The notes: generated by a model from the sequence alone, not told the origin. A stretch of DNA of 64,000 bases from Struthidea cinerea (GCA_013397865.1 VZTI01002763.1:58760-122759); one strand, 5' to 3'; counted from the stretch's first letter, positions 12,384 to 25,900 are shown. A program made the numbers and translations.

Positions 12384-15300
12384 TAGATTTAAAAAACAAA
12401 ATGGAATGTACACTAACTAGTACTGATTTTTCCATCTTATGGAAGTTGTTTATAATTTCTAGATTTTTATGATACGAGGTCAAAGAATCCACAGTTTTCA
12501 ATAGTTCATGCTCTGTTTTTTAGGTAAAGATTGACATTTTGAAGGTGAGGTCATCTTACTGAGAATTGTTGAAGCATCAGTTACAGTGTAACTTAGTTTG
12601 CTTGTTCTTGAGCATCTCTCCTCAAGCAGATTTGCTCTCCCAGAAAATAAATCTTACTCTTTGGAGTCAATTAAGATTAGAATTGAAAGTTTAAGAAATC
12701 ATTAAAGCAATCCAAAATTCACAGTTCAGGCAGCTGCAACCTCATTTTATGATCTTAATAAATACTGTGTAGCAATAGCATATGGTTAGCTTTTCAGCAG
12801 ATAACTTGAAGAATGAAAATCATCACCCCTTGTATCATTGTGTGGCTCTTCTGTTCATGTTTCCCAAAGTCCATCATTAACAGGTCTTTAAATAAAAAAA
12901 TAGATAAGGACACTAGTAAGTGGTCGTATCTTTGTACTTTCAAACAGATGCATGACATTCTTATGAAAAGTCAGTGCTATTGAGAAAACTGTGGTCACGT
13001 TATTTAGGCACCACCTAAGAAGGTAAATAATAATTTATCAGAACAGTGACTCCCTTAGGCATAATTAGTGTTGAGATCACAGTAAATCAGTTGCTGTCAG
13101 TTACTGACAAAGGTAATTGCTCTCAACTGGAAGCTCAGGGAAAAGATTTACTATATATGCCTGCTCTTGTACTTCTTGGTGTTAAAAACTTGTGCTGCAT
13201 ACTCATTATCTTAAGAAACATTAGGACTCTGTCTTCATCTGGCAGCTCTTTAAAAGCTGTAATGGCAGTAAAACTTTGGCTTAGGACTTGGCTCATGAAG
13301 TTCTCTAGAAAAACAACTTGCATTAAGCTTATGTATGTGGATAATAACATTGAGATTACTTCTCACTTGGCAAGAATTATTCAACAAAGTTATTTTTTAG
13401 TTCATGTTGGTGATCTTATTTGTGTCATAAATTAAGGTTTTTCAGTTCAGTATGAAAGAAAACAAACACAAGGATTTAGCCTGTAGAAAAGTTGTCAAAT
13501 GAATTAAAAATCAAGTAATTAAGGGAATTTGTGCTATTTCATGTCACACTTTCCTGACTACAATTCATTCTTGAGTAGCAAAAACAAACTTTGAAACCAA
13601 TGAGATTTTTCTTCTAGAGGAAAATAGTGACATCTTATAGTACTTTGATGTTAGAAGAATTTATTGTACAAAATATCTGGGAAGGTCTTTGATCCACTTT
13701 CAAAAAAAAATCCAAGGAGAGTTAAGAGCACTGAATGGCATACAAATATTAGTGCTCTTATTTCCTTCCCCTGAGCCTTTTCTTCTTTGTTTCAGATGGT
13801 TTCTGATTTTTGAGAGGGGAGTTTTAGGAAATTCAAATAAAAGAAAAGCTGTGCATATAGCAGATGACTAAAATGAGGAAAAAAACCCCCTAGGAATCTC
13901 TTTTTTTTTTTTACTACTCATTGCTTTATACATTGTGATTGCTGAAAAAAAGTAAGCGAAACAAGAAAGGCTTCAAGCCAAAGTAGCAAAATATTACAGA
14001 TTGGAAAGATGGAGATGTAATCCTCGTTTGGTGGAAACATATGGTTGAAATTAGTTTAAATGTGCTTCATTATTTTGATCCTCAAAACTTTCAGTGGCTG
14101 TACGAATACTTAATCTTCAACTGGGTTGTAAAGCCACTGTATATCTGTGATTTTAAATTAGGCTGTATCTTCAAAATTTCCTTGATGCTCAAGATAACAC
14201 ATACATTGGTCTGAATGAATTTTGATATCTTATTTGGCTTTGGAGAAATTATTTATGAATATGATAATTTCAAGCATGAATTTAAATTTTGTTTAGTTAA
14301 AAATAATAATTTGTTAATATAGTGATCTTTTTTATTAGTTTAAGTGATTACCTTGGGATAGCATTAGTTTGTTATGGAGTTTTTTATCTTCACGACAAAC
14401 GTGCTTTAGCAAAGTTTTGCTAAACTTTGAGAAAAATCAAAATTTCTAAGGTATTTCCCTGATTTTTTTGAGATCATTATGAGTGAATAGGGAATTATGA
14501 ATTCAGATGTGTGGAAGATGTTCTATTCACTTTTTAAGAAACAGTGCGTAAATTAGATTCTCTCTTCAGCTGAAAAAACACAGTCTGTCCCGGTTCCAGA
14601 AAGATTAATTTTCCTTTGGTTTGTCGAGGATTTGACACCTATTTCTGATACCAAAATTATATATTATAGAAAAATTAGGTAATACCTGTTACCCATCCTG
14701 CTGCAGATGATGCAAGTTGGGGCTTCCCTAGGGGTCTTAGGTGGGATTTGGATGCCCGTCTACCTAAACATCTATTGAAATGCCATTCCAGGAAGGAGGA
14801 AATTGTAAAACTCAGAAATAAGCAAATGCAGTGGATTGTAATTAAATGGCAAAAGAGCTTCCAGAGCAAAGAGGATGCTGCATGAATAGGCACTCACAAA
14901 GTTAGGCAGACTCAGAAAGTAGGGGAATGTATTATGTTCTGAATTATTTTTGGTAATCCTGTAAAAACATAAAGGAGATTTACATAAACTAGTTCCCATA
15001 TTCATTTTCTATCATAAAGTCAAATAAGTAAAATCATTTAAAAAGTAAATGATCCGTTTCAGGACTGGCCACTTGGCTACTGTGAGCAATAGTTAGTATT
15101 CATGGCCATCCTTTTAGTAAGTAACAACTTTTTAGTTTCCACAGACAACTGTGCCATAGAAAACAACATCCCTCACACTCTTTTTCCTGCCTTTCCTTTT
15201 TTTTCCCTTCCCATTTCCTTTATTTTCCAAATATTGAAAATGCATCTAGAAACAAACAATAAATTTTATTACCAAGAGAACTGATGAAAAAATGTCTTAT

Positions 15301-16735
15301 AATGAGAATAAGCTACAATTTTCTTTTTTTGTTACTCAGACTGATCGGCAGTTCATTGCCTAAAGCTAAGTGTAAGAGAGAAAAGCTGTGCTTATATTAT
15401 GAGGATCTCTGTAAAGAACTTCAGTTCCTTGCAGGCTTTCAGATGTATACTTCTAAAAGATTTTGATGATAATTCTTGCTATATTCAGTCAGATCCACAT
15501 ATTGTTTAGTAACACTACTCACTTTTTATTTTTCAGTATGCAACATGGGATTACACAGTATTTATTTTTTGATGTTACAGAAAGTACACTTCAAAAGTCC
15601 ATGAAGACAAAAGCCTTTCAATGTGCTGCATTGTAAAAAATAATGGATTAGACTGCAATACAAATCCTATTCTCAGAGTTTGCTACAAGCTCATAGATTT
15701 TACTTGTTGGTGATTAATAACTATAGTATTTTTGTATCACATTCTTGCTGACCCCAGGCTCCAGTGAAGCTAAAGGGCATCAGGTTTTGTGAATAATACC
15801 ACTGGAAGACATTAATACAAAGTTTCCTTAATCTTAGAACCTGAAAACATCTGCTTGAACTCTGTAGCATGTTGTGTAGATTTTCAATGAAGGCAGCTTT
15901 TAAAAAATTGGATGATTTTGCTCCCTGCAGTGGCTTTTGCTTCAGCCAGTGGGAAATTATTTCAGAAGGATTTAGATGGTGCAGGTATCATTGGTTTAAT
16001 AAGAAAAAAGTAAGTAAAAATTTAAAGAAGTCAAGCACTTTTCCATTACATTAATATATTTCTTCTTACATCAACTGTTCTTTAAAAGGAAAGTATTATA
16101 CCTTATTTAATTCTCTTTCATGCTAACTTAATGGCAGCAGAACAACATAAAATGGATGACACTGTAGTTGGTTTCTCAGTTATTACAGTATAATAATTTT
16201 ACTGATGCACAGTCTATAATATTTTCATGATCATTAATTTCACAGTAAGGAGTACTTTCTCATTTTAATTTCTTCTATCATTCAACAAACAAAAAGTACA
16301 TAATTATTTACATTTTAGAGAAAATTAATCTTAACGTTTGTTTTAAAAACTGGAAAAAACCCAGATTATGATAAAAATATAATGGAAGAGTGACTTTAAA
16401 ATACAATGTGCTAATGAGGCAGAGAGAGATTGCATTGGTATAAATGCTTGAAGTTGCTTTAAATACACAGATTAATCTGCTACAGTACAGAAGGTTCTGT
16501 GATATCAGATTTTTTTTTTTTTTAATAACATTTACTAGTAGGAGTCTGAAATACAACTTTCCTCAAGATTCATAATAATTCCAGGCCACTTGAACATTGT
16601 TTATTTGGGTCTTGGGCATCTGCAGTGTTCCCAAATCCTAGTTAACAGTTCAGTCTCTCTCCCTTCCAACATTCTGTGTCTTGACAAATTCATTAGGTAC
16701 TTCAGATTTTGGCTGGGAATCACTTGTTAGCTCAA
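12384..16735. other. Unique AT-rich intronic sequence, nothing recognised
   Basis: No transposon body identified. A 129-codon open frame at 13046-13435 (+) and an overlapping 71-codon frame on the other strand have no recognisable domain and are treated as chance. Confidence 0.5.
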
Positions 16736-16739
16736 ATTT

Positions 16740-17487
16740 AGTCTGTAACTGAAGAAGTGCCTATTCTAGGAAAAGGAAAGCACCTGCCTTTCTGTATAGT
16801 TGAGTTTTGTAGACAGCCTGAAGCAACCTCATACATGCAGGCCCTACTCCTCATGGGGAATTTCATCCATCCCAGTATCTGCTGGAGGGACAATGCAGCA
16901 GGACACAGGAAATATAGAAGGTTCCTGAAGAGAACTGATGACCAATTCCTGACACGAGTGATAGAGAAGTGCGTATCTAGACCTCATATTCAGGAACGAG
17001 GAAGAGCTCACTGGGGATGGGAAGACAAGGCAACCTTGGCTGCAGTGACCATAAGATAGTGGAGTTCAAGATCGTAGGAGGAGGGAGCAGGGTAAAAGGC
17101 AAGATCCCAAGTCTGGACTTCAGGAGAGGAGACTTTGACCTCCTCAGGGATCTTCTTGGAAGAGTCCTGTGGGATAAGGTTCCAGAGGGCAGAGGGGCCA
17201 AGAAAGCTTGTTGATATTTAAAGATCAAGTTTAAGAGGTGTCCATTCCACTTGTCAGGAAGATAGGAAAAAGAGGCTAAGAGTAGTTGTTGGCAAAAGTC
17301 AAATTTAAGAAGGAAGTATCCAGAAGGTGAAATCAGGGACACGTGACTCATGAGGAGCACAGAATTGCTGTCCAGGCTTACAGGGATGAAGTTAGCAAAG
17401 CCAAAGCCCACTTGAAGTTGAAACTATGGAAGAATATTAAAGGCAACAATAAAGGAGACTATGAATATATAAACAGCTAAATGCTAA
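16740..17487 (+). mobile_element. CR1 LINE, 5' segment (endonuclease C-terminus to ORF2 linker), interrupted
   Basis: The + strand encodes readable CR1 ORF2 peptides. ALLLMGNFIHPSICW (about 16840-16885) matches the endonuclease block usually written LMGDFNHPDICW, followed by RRFL. DFRRGDFDLLRDLLGRV (about 17117-17167) is the post-endonuclease segment, and the codons for KAHLKLKLWKNIKGNNK follow near 17400. Several frameshifts and stops make it non-functional. The element continues after the LTR at 18569. Confidence 0.88.
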
Positions 17488-17492
17488 CTAGG

Positions 17493-18563
17493 TGTCGTGG
17501 TTTGACACTGATCCAGTGCCAGGCACCCACGAGAGTCGCTCACTCACCCTCCCCTGCCACAGCTGGGCAGAGGAAAGAAAAAAAAGTTAACGAACGCTCT
17601 ATGGGTGAGATAAGGACCGGGAGGAAACCCTTCAAGGGCAAAACAGGCTTAACTTAAAGTTACAAAGTGAATTTATTGCTAACAGAATCAGAGGAGGATA
17701 ATGAGAAGTAAAATAAACCGTTAAAACACCTTTTATTCCCCCAGCCCTTCCCTTCTTCCCACTGACAGTGCAGGGAGACAGGGCATGGAGTGGGGGTTTG
17801 TGGTCAGTTCATCACTGAGATTTCTCCGGGAGAGAAGTCCTTCTCCTGTGAGGCTTTGGGGTCCCTCCCACGGGAGACAGTTCTCCATGAAATTCTTCAG
17901 TGTGGGTCCACTCTCACGAGCAGCAGTCCTGCCAAACGTGCTGCAACGTGAATTCCTCCCACGGGCACACAGTCCTCCCAAAACTGCTGCGCCGTGGCTC
18001 TCTCTTCCACGGGGTGCAGTCCTGCAAGGACAGGCTGCTCCAGCCTGGAAGCAGGGCCCTCTCTCTCCACCGGGTCTCCCACTGGATCACAGCCTCCTCC
18101 AGGCATCCACCCGCTCCAGCATGGGCACGTCCCCCACAGTCTGTGGGTAGATCTCTGTATCCCACGTGGACCCATGGGCTGCAGAGGGACAACCTGCTTC
18201 ACCATGGTCTTCACCACGGCCCGCAGAGGCATCTCGGCTCCGGCACCTGGAGCACCTCCTGCCCCTCCTTCTCCACTGACCTTGGTGTCTCCATGTTGTT
18301 TTCCTCACATGTTCTCACCTCCTCCCCTTCTCTGACTAGAAGCAAAAAACTGTGACTTTGTTTTGATTTTATTCTTAAATGTGTCATAACAGAGGCGTTA
18401 CCAATCTCTCTCCTTGACCCAGTTTTGGCCAGCAGCACGTCCATCTTCAGAGCCATCAGAGATTGGCTCTGCTGGACATGGTGGAAGCTTCCAGCAGCTT
18501 CTCACAGGAGCCACCTCTGTAGCCCCCCCACTACCAAAAACCAGGCTGTGCAAAACCAATACA
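17493..18563. mobile_element. Solo LTR of an endogenous retrovirus (ERVL-type, 5-bp TSD), inserted in CR1
   Basis: The 1071-bp block starts TGTCGTGGTTTG and ends CAAAACCAATACA, giving TG...CA termini with short complementary ends. It is flanked by perfect 5-bp direct repeats CTAGG (17488-17492 and 18564-18568). A 5-bp duplication is typical of class III (ERVL) elements; class I usually gives 4 and class II 6. The inside is CpG-rich, with many overlapping open frames that are compositional. No internal retroviral genes are attached, so it is a solo LTR produced by recombination. The CR1 reading resumes immediately after the second CTAGG. Confidence 0.92.
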
Positions 18564-18568
18564 CTAGG

Positions 18569-19222
18569 GAAAACCTGTACCTGCTACTGAATGGGCAGTG
18601 GTCATGGTGACAAAGGACATGGAGTATGCTGAAGTATTCAATTCCTTCTTCCCCTCATTCTGTACTAATAAGACCAGTGTCCTTTTTTGGCTGCTCCTCT
18701 CAGCATACATGAGGCCATACCTGGAGTACTGTGTCCAGTTGGGGCTCTTTAGTACAAGAGAGACATGGATATATTGGAGAGACTGTGGCAAAATGCCACA
18801 AGGGCAATTAAGAGACTGGAACATATGAGGAAAGGCTGAGAGAGCTGAGTCTGTTCAGCTTGGAAATAGAAGGCTCAGGGGGATCTTCCCAATGTCTGTA
18901 AATACCCAGAGGGAGAGTGCAAAGAGGAGGGGGTCAGGCTCTTTCCAGTGGTGTCCAGTGACAGGAAAAGAGGCAATGGGCACAAACTGAAATACAAAAG
19001 GTTCCCTCTGAAAATCAGGAAACACTTTATCGTGTTGGGTGGCCAAACATTGCCACAGGCTGCCCAGAGAGGTTATGGAGTATCCATCCTTGGAGAGTAT
19101 GAAAGTCATCTGGACATGGTCTTGGACAACTGACTGGGTGTCCCTGCTTGAGCCGGGGGATCAGGCCTGCTGAACTCTGGAGGTCCCTTCCAACCTCAAC
19201 CATTCTGTGATTCTGTGATATA
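18569..19222 (+). mobile_element. CR1 LINE, 3' segment with internal polymerase deletion
   Basis: Continuation of the CR1 at 16740. Codons near 18605-18650 match the CR1 linker (KAEVLNNFFASVF-like, here YAEVFNSFFPSF). At about 18675-18700 the sequence jumps straight to the C-terminal block AYMRPYLEYCVQLG (usual CR1 form SALVRPHLEYCVQFW). The whole reverse-transcriptase catalytic region, on the order of a kilobase, is therefore missing. It then runs through the C-terminus and 3' UTR to CCTTCCAACCTCAACC and ends ATTCTGTGATTCTGTGAT at 19222. Confidence 0.88.
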
Positions 19223-19225
19223 GGA

Positions 19226-20734
19226 GGCAGTTTTTAACTAAGTGTCCCACCATTACTTCCTGTTTATCCAGCTAGAGGCAGAGACATATGAATTCCTTCA
19301 ATTCCAACCGGAAAAACAGAGAAGTTAATTGTGGTCAAGACTACAAACCGTTTCAATTTGTTTTCTTTACATCCTAGAAGAGGTCTCTCATCCCTGGTCT
19401 GGCTTATACTGAAGATAAGTACTTTTAATATGTTTTTCTTTTTTGTTTCCATCTGACTGTTTTATATGGGACCTGATCTAGTACAGGTAAGTAAAAAGCT
19501 GTTTTCAGTGTGAATGCACAATTTTGTTTGGAAAGGGAGGTGTAAGGTTCCGTTCCTAGGAATGATACTATTTTCAGAGCGCATGCATTCAAAGATGCAA
19601 ACCCAGTTCCGTCCTGTAACACCTGGTTTATGTTTTTCATGAAGATTTGTATTTAATGTGATAGCAATAATTTTGGCAACAGGTGAAATAACAAATTTAA
19701 TTTCTGATTTCTCAAGATAAATGGAGGTGAGTTACATTTGTTTCTAGTTTGGGAGCATTGGTGTGACTTTTTTTAGGCATTTCTTTGTATTAAGTAATAG
19801 TAACAAAAAAAGAATCAAATGACAAAACTTGAAAGAGATCAACAGTGATACTTTGGATTTATGACTATATGTTGGAATCTCTTTAGACTCAGTCTTGTGG
19901 ATGTCTAAATTGTAAAAGGACAGTGGCATGAGTTGAGAGCTACAAATTTGGAGCATTTCCTGGTAGGGCTCTGCAGTCTCACACTTAGTTAAAACTCTTC
20001 AAAGAATTATATCTCTGTATATCTCTTATTTTATGTCAGTTGCAACAGCTAAACAAGTAGAGATAATGAGGGAGTATGTGTTATCTTAAATGACTTTGGA
20101 AGTGTTTAGAAGAGCTTGTGGAACAGAAATGGCATAGTACTTGGGGTTTGCAAAGTTTATGGCATGGCACACCAAGCATTTAACTTGTGTCCTTAAATCC
20201 ATTCCAAAGTGGCAATATACATGAGCCCATATTTAAATGCTCTGTTGTGTTGGAATTTTAATTCTGCCAAGTCAATGAACTTAGCAGGCTAATGTAAGAG
20301 TTAATGGAAGCAGGACAGGTAGTAAAGCTAATGCACCTGAACAGAGTTGCTGGAGGTTTCCAAGTGCAGTTTGTAGTGTTGGCAGTGTTCAGCTCTCCAC
20401 AAGGACTGTAAGGATGGTTGGAGTCCCTTTATCTAGGGTCTCTCAATAATTTTTAAGTGAAATTGTTCAAGAAAAACAAAATAAGAGGACTGATTTTTCT
20501 ATCTATTGCCAATCAGATGGGTGGGCTATTAACACCAGCCGAAGTCCAGCATAGCAGTACTATGTAGCTGCCTTAAAAGGGCAGCTACAAAGAGGACAGA
20601 CTCTATCTTCGTAAAAAGCCACATGGAGGTGACATGAGGCAGTGGCTCCAAGCAGCATTTGGAGAGGTTTCATCTCAATATAATAAATAAAGTTTTTACA
20701 GTGAGTAAATGCACTTTTTACAGATGAGTCCCCA
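19226..20734. other. Intronic sequence, nothing recognised
   Basis: AT-rich unique sequence between two CR1 ends. No gene, repeat family or strong secondary structure was seen. Confidence 0.5.
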
Positions 20735-20736
20735 TC

Positions 20737-20862
20737 ACTGGAGGGTTTCAAGATTCAGTTGGACAGGGTGCTTGGTAATCTGATCTAGGCTCCCTTTCCC
20801 ACAAAAGGTTGAACCAGTTGATCTTTCAAGATCCCTTCCAACCTGGGCTGTTCTAGGATGAT
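20737..20862 (+). mobile_element. CR1 LINE 3' end fragment (short)
   Basis: The 126-bp piece carries the CR1 3' UTR signature (GGACAGGGTGCTTGG, GATCCCTTCCAACCTGGGC) and ends TTCTAGGATGAT. It is severely 5'-truncated. Confidence 0.85.
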
Positions 20863-22060
20863 ATATCTTATTCAGTTCTCTTTTTGTTTCTCTGTTCCTT
20901 TATTTGACCTTATCCAAGTCACCATCTTAAGCAGAGTAAACCAAATTAAAAATTACTGTGTTATCGAACAAAACGTGATATTTTCACAGTTATCTGAAAT
21001 ACATACAGTACCTTCCAGAATGATAAATGGTACAGTTTCAGTGATTCCTTTCCTGAGGCTGAAATGAAGAAACCTCCGTTTTTCTTTTGTAAAGCATTGT
21101 CTCTTAGAGGAAACTGAGAAAAGAATCGTTAAAGATTGTGAGGAAAAACATTTATTTTACACTTTCATATTTGAATTTTTAAGTCTAAGATGAGTTTACC
21201 TTCCTTAATTGGCTTATGGCAATATACAATACATAACATATATTTTCACATGCCTTACACAAGGTGAAACAGATGGTAATGTTTTAAAAATATATTGTTA
21301 GACACTATTTTACATGGTTTTGCTCTTGATAATTTTGAAGTATCTGGAAATTCAGAAGCTGATCATCATACATATTTACCTGAATTAGAAACTTTATTTT
21401 GCATGTATGTATTATTTGATTTATTTAATTTATGCTAAAAAGATAAATGTCTATTTTCTCTTCCTCTCCCCGCAAATCATAAGCAGGTAAAAAAGCCACT
21501 TCATGTATATTGTAACTTTTAACTTAAAATGGCGTTTGTTTACTAAATTCTTTTTATCATTTTCACGACCAATCATTAACATACTATACAATAAACGTAA
21601 ACTGCAAATAATTGCAACATTCAAAATTTTGCGCTGTCAAAAAAAGAAAAAGAGCAAGAACATTCTACATATGGATGCTAGATTTCATTCCAGTCTGAAT
21701 GGAAAAAGTTACTGTGTTGATAACCTGAAAAATGCTTTTTTGTCAAGCGTTCAGAAAAGAATTCCTGAGACTAGAGGCAGACATCAGTTTCTACCTGTTG
21801 AGTACTTGGACATTTTACATGAATCTCTGGAAAGAAAGTAAATGAGAGTTTTAGTTTTCTCCCTTTCAGCTTAGTTGTCCTTGCAGCAAATTAAAAGTCA
21901 GGTTTCCTTTTCCTTGCTCTCTGTTGGAACAAGGATTGTTGCATTTCTGCCTTTGTCTCCAATGACAAAGGGGCTGTTGATGGATTGTCTGAAGCAGTAT
22001 GATGTGTATTGGGGCTGCTAAGGGTTGTTAGGTTTGTGGGTTCAACCACTAGTGAAGCTG
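20863..22060. other. Intronic sequence, nothing recognised
   Basis: AT-rich. A 112-codon open frame at 21503-21841 (+) is lysine-rich and has no domain I recognise. I do not call it a gene. Confidence 0.45.
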
Positions 22061-22064
22061 AGCA

Positions 22065-22926
22065 TGTGTCGCAGGGACACACGGATGTGGGGGCTCACTC
22101 ACTCACTGAGGACACCGACACGGCGGATCACACAGGCTGCCTCAGGAGGTCACCAGCGGAGCACACACACAACACTCTACAGATTCACAAGCATATGGAC
22201 ATTTGTGAGATCTCTAGGGTACCAGCACGGCCCCTTTACACAACTGGCACCTCTGCCTGAATCCCGAACCCCCTTATCTGCCCCACAGGTCCCCAGCTTG
22301 CCAGCTGGTGCAGCTGGGTGCTCTCTGCAAACAACCAGCACTCACGCACTCCTCCCACAGATGCCCCACACTAAATACCAGCACAGACTCTCTGCCTGTC
22401 TGAGACCTCTGCCGGGACCTTAGGCCCCTTCACAAACACTCACACTACCCAGCAGTGAACACCAGGCACACGGGCTGTGACCCAAACCCCACTCCAGCCG
22501 TCAGCTCTGAGCCCCTCACTCACCCCAGTACCTCAAGCTTATTTTTACGCATACACCATTCACAGTGGCTGTAGGATAAAAACCCCCACTTCCTCTGTCC
22601 AACACTGATTAACAATGCAATTGTCTTGTTTTATACCCCTTTCTGCCTACCCATCTGTTTCCTCCTGCTCCCCCTTCCCCTGCTCATTGCCTCACCATTT
22701 GACACAGTTCCACCAAGCCCCTCCAAAATGCAAGACCCCCAGGTTTGCATCCTGGTCTGTTGAAAAGTACAGTTCTTTGATAGCCCATCAATTAGTGTGA
22801 CTGACCAGGTTTGTTTCTGGTTATTGTTTGCTGATGCTAATTGGCCTGGATTTATGTCTCGCTGTGTTTTGTCTCCTTTCCTTTCCTTATCCTTCCAACT
22901 GGAAAAATAAAGATTCTCACACTCCA
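22065..22926 (+). mobile_element. LTR-like GC- and CA-rich island
   Basis: Composition changes abruptly at about 22065 (TGTGTCGCAGGGACACA, itself an inverted repeat) to a C/A-rich, CpG-containing sequence. This continues to a pyrimidine-rich part with a TATA-like GGATAAAAACC near 22574 and an AATAAA at 22906-22911, about 15 bp before a CTCCA end. That order (U3-like, TATA, polyadenylation signal, CA end) suggests a + strand LTR, but no target duplication was found and I cannot name the family. It could instead be another kind of repeat. Confidence 0.45.
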
Positions 22927-22929
22927 CAT

Positions 22930-25900
22930 ATCCTTATTAGTTATGCCACTGACACAGTTTGTTCCTAACATGACCACCCTTACTATGTGTTGTTCATGTC
23001 TCTATGGCTTCTTTGGCCAGATACTCTCAAAAGGAGCAGGCACTTGTTGCATGTACCCTGAAAAGAACATCCACCTGAGATGGAGTATTTGTGTTCAAAC
23101 TGTATCAAGTTGAACATCTGGATTAGAGTTGTCTTACTTGCTAGGAAAACGGTGTTAAATGTTGGCATAAAAGCAAAATGATGTCTAACTAGCATCACTT
23201 TGGAGGAGATGTAGGTGGCTGCAGTGAAGACTCAATAATGAGGGTTCTTTCAGACCTTTAGGCCGGAGGAGGATGTAATTTAATTTGACCTTAGGTTTCT
23301 TAGGAGTGTAAGAGCGAAACAGCTGGCTGTGTTCTTGTCTCAGAACACTTCTGACTTAGGATATGGGAATGTCAAAGTATGGCATCAAAGAAAGCTGTCA
23401 GGACAAGTGAGGAAGTATGTAAGAGAGTGTCTAAAGCTCTAAGAATAAACAGTGATGGAAAATAAATGCACAAGCTCATTATGGCTTAAATTGCTACTGG
23501 ATCACGTTGAAGTACATATTTCTCCAAGTCTCCCATGCTACTGGTACTGTGCAGAGACATAACAAGGGAAGTTTCATAAGAAGTCCACAGTGTAAGTAAG
23601 TGAGAAAGAGAAGCAAAGCACAAGTAGTAAACTTATTTCCTTTAAGTCCCACAGGTGATCACTGGCAGATGAAAGAACAAAGGCAGTCTTTTTCTGAATT
23701 TCTATCTAGAGTCCATTAGCTGTATTTCATTGTATGTAGAGTATTACTGTTATTCCATTCCACTCCTCATGTTCTTAATGAATGATGCAATAGAATATGA
23801 AATGCAGTAAAAGTTCGCCCAACAATATTGAGTCATTTGCTTATTTTGAAATTTTGTTGCATGCATATCAAAAAGTGATGTTTTAATAGCAGCATAGTTT
23901 GGTGTTTTGCATGTCTTTGTGGTAGGATTTTTACTAATCTTTCCTGTCACAGCTTGGATTATGCCTGTCATGCTTCATGTAGATCAGCAAAGACATTCTT
24001 GTAATATTGTAGAATCCCTAAGCATTTCTTTGCACCTTTTGAACTGCATTGGGCTGGTTTTTTTAGTTCTTTTGTTCTTCAGATTCTCTATTGAGCATGG
24101 AATTCCTTGAGTAAGCAAAGATTTTTGTTTAATACTCAGGGGTAATAGGAAAATTCTCATCATTGTAGTTAACCGTGAGAATTTCTAGTAACAATTTGTG
24201 ACTATATCTTTTAGAAAAAAGTCTTTGAAAATGTTGATGTTAGTAACTTGTAAAGAGTTAGCTTATTATCAAATTGTTTTTTACATCCCAATGCAGCAAT
24301 GTTTCAGTGCAGGGGAACCTGTGTAAGTGCCCAGTCCTGTCACCTGTAAGACAGAAGATGTTTACCTTCTGAAACTGCAAAGCTGTAGAAATTCAGAATA
24401 TTTATGGTTAATACAAAATTATATATAACAAAAGGTTCTTAAACCAGGTATAAATAGCTAGATGGTAAGGTAACTGTCTGTTTTAGACAGTTCTAGGCTG
24501 TTTGCATTTGGCAAACAAGAGGAGTGGACTGTGACCATGAAAACAACTGGCTGTTAGCTCTTTCAGAGAGTTGTTTTTAGCATATAAGTGAATTGCTGAA
24601 GGTAAAACTTTACGGAGTTTTCATTATAGAAATATGAAGGAGTACTGGAATCAGTTTTCAGTTTCTGGTAACATTTTGGGTGTTTGTGTGACAAAATAGC
24701 CTTCTTTTGCTGTTAAGTTGTCATCAACCATTTATCAGTCATAGTTTTAGTTTATTCTGTGATGTCCAGAGACCTGTACTATGTCATGGACCAATCTGTA
24801 GTGGCTGCAGCTACACGCGTTTGTGAATTCCTTGAACTCAGATGTGGTACTTGGTCCCACCATTCTGGCACAGGTACACTCTGTGTTATGGGCAAACCCT
24901 CAGCCGGAATGTGGCTGGAAAGAGCGTTAGCTTGGAGTCATGGGGCTAAATCAGCCTGAGTCGAATTTTGAATGACTCAGACCATTAGGAGCACTTTATT
25001 TTGAGGTGGTTTTATTTGACCTACTTTTCTAGAAAGAAAGATACTTTTCACTTGTGTTTCATGAAGGAACAGTGTAAGAGTATGGCTAATTTTCTCTACA
25101 GATGTAATAGTAATGTAAGATTCCTACCTACCTACCTCATCTCTTGTCTACATTCATAATTCTGTCTTTGCTTTTGTACACCTACAGAAAATCTCTCGAA
25201 CCTTGTGCAATTACTTATGTGTCTGTTTTACCTGGTTTGTCTCATCTTCACACCTGTTTGAATCCTGTCTAATTGCCATCCTTAATGCATTCTTAATGCA
25301 GCATCAATCCTATATTGCTGCCTCACAGCTCCATTGTACTAGTTTTATAGCTCCTTTGACAGCAGCCTCTTTGTTGGTTAGAGATGTTACTTTGGTGTTC
25401 TTTTTCTCATGTAGGACGTTAAGTTGTATCTTGCCACTAAAATTACCTCATGACTTTGAAGAAAATGTTAAACCAATCACATGAAATAAAAGATAAATTT
25501 GATACCAGAAATCATGATCAAAAAGATGTCCTTAATGCTTGCACTGTAAAAGATAAAATATGGCTTTGAAGCCCTAGCAAGGGGACACAGGATACAGTGA
25601 GTCCTCACATCTCCACATGCCTTTGCAAAGGCACTGCATCTCCTGGGCATTACTGACTCTGGGGCTGATCTGTCCCAGTGGAACAGACCTAGCACAGTAA
25701 TTCTGCACACCCAGAAGTATCCATGAATAATGGTATACATTTAGGTAGTTCTCACCTCTTACAGGCTAAATTCCTAGCAGAAACAAAGTATATTAACATT
25801 CCAAAATCTGTGTAAGAATGATGCTCAACATGTTGCTTTTCATTACTTACATACTTTATTGTACTGGTAGGTTTTTAAAAATCACTGTAATTCTGTAATT

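Noticed and set aside
13046..13435. 129-codon frame on +, with a 71-codon frame on the minus strand (AFKELPDEDRVL looked faintly like a nuclear-receptor helix)
   Set aside because: The resemblance is limited to about ten residues, there is no flanking domain or splice context, and the overlapping frame on the other strand argues for chance.
17733..18456. Cluster of open frames on both strands, up to 151 codons
   Set aside because: They are wholly inside the solo LTR, compositional, and lack any retroviral or cellular protein similarity I can see.
21503..21841. 112-codon lysine-rich frame
   Set aside because: No domain; it begins in AT-rich sequence and the lysine run comes from an A-rich tract.
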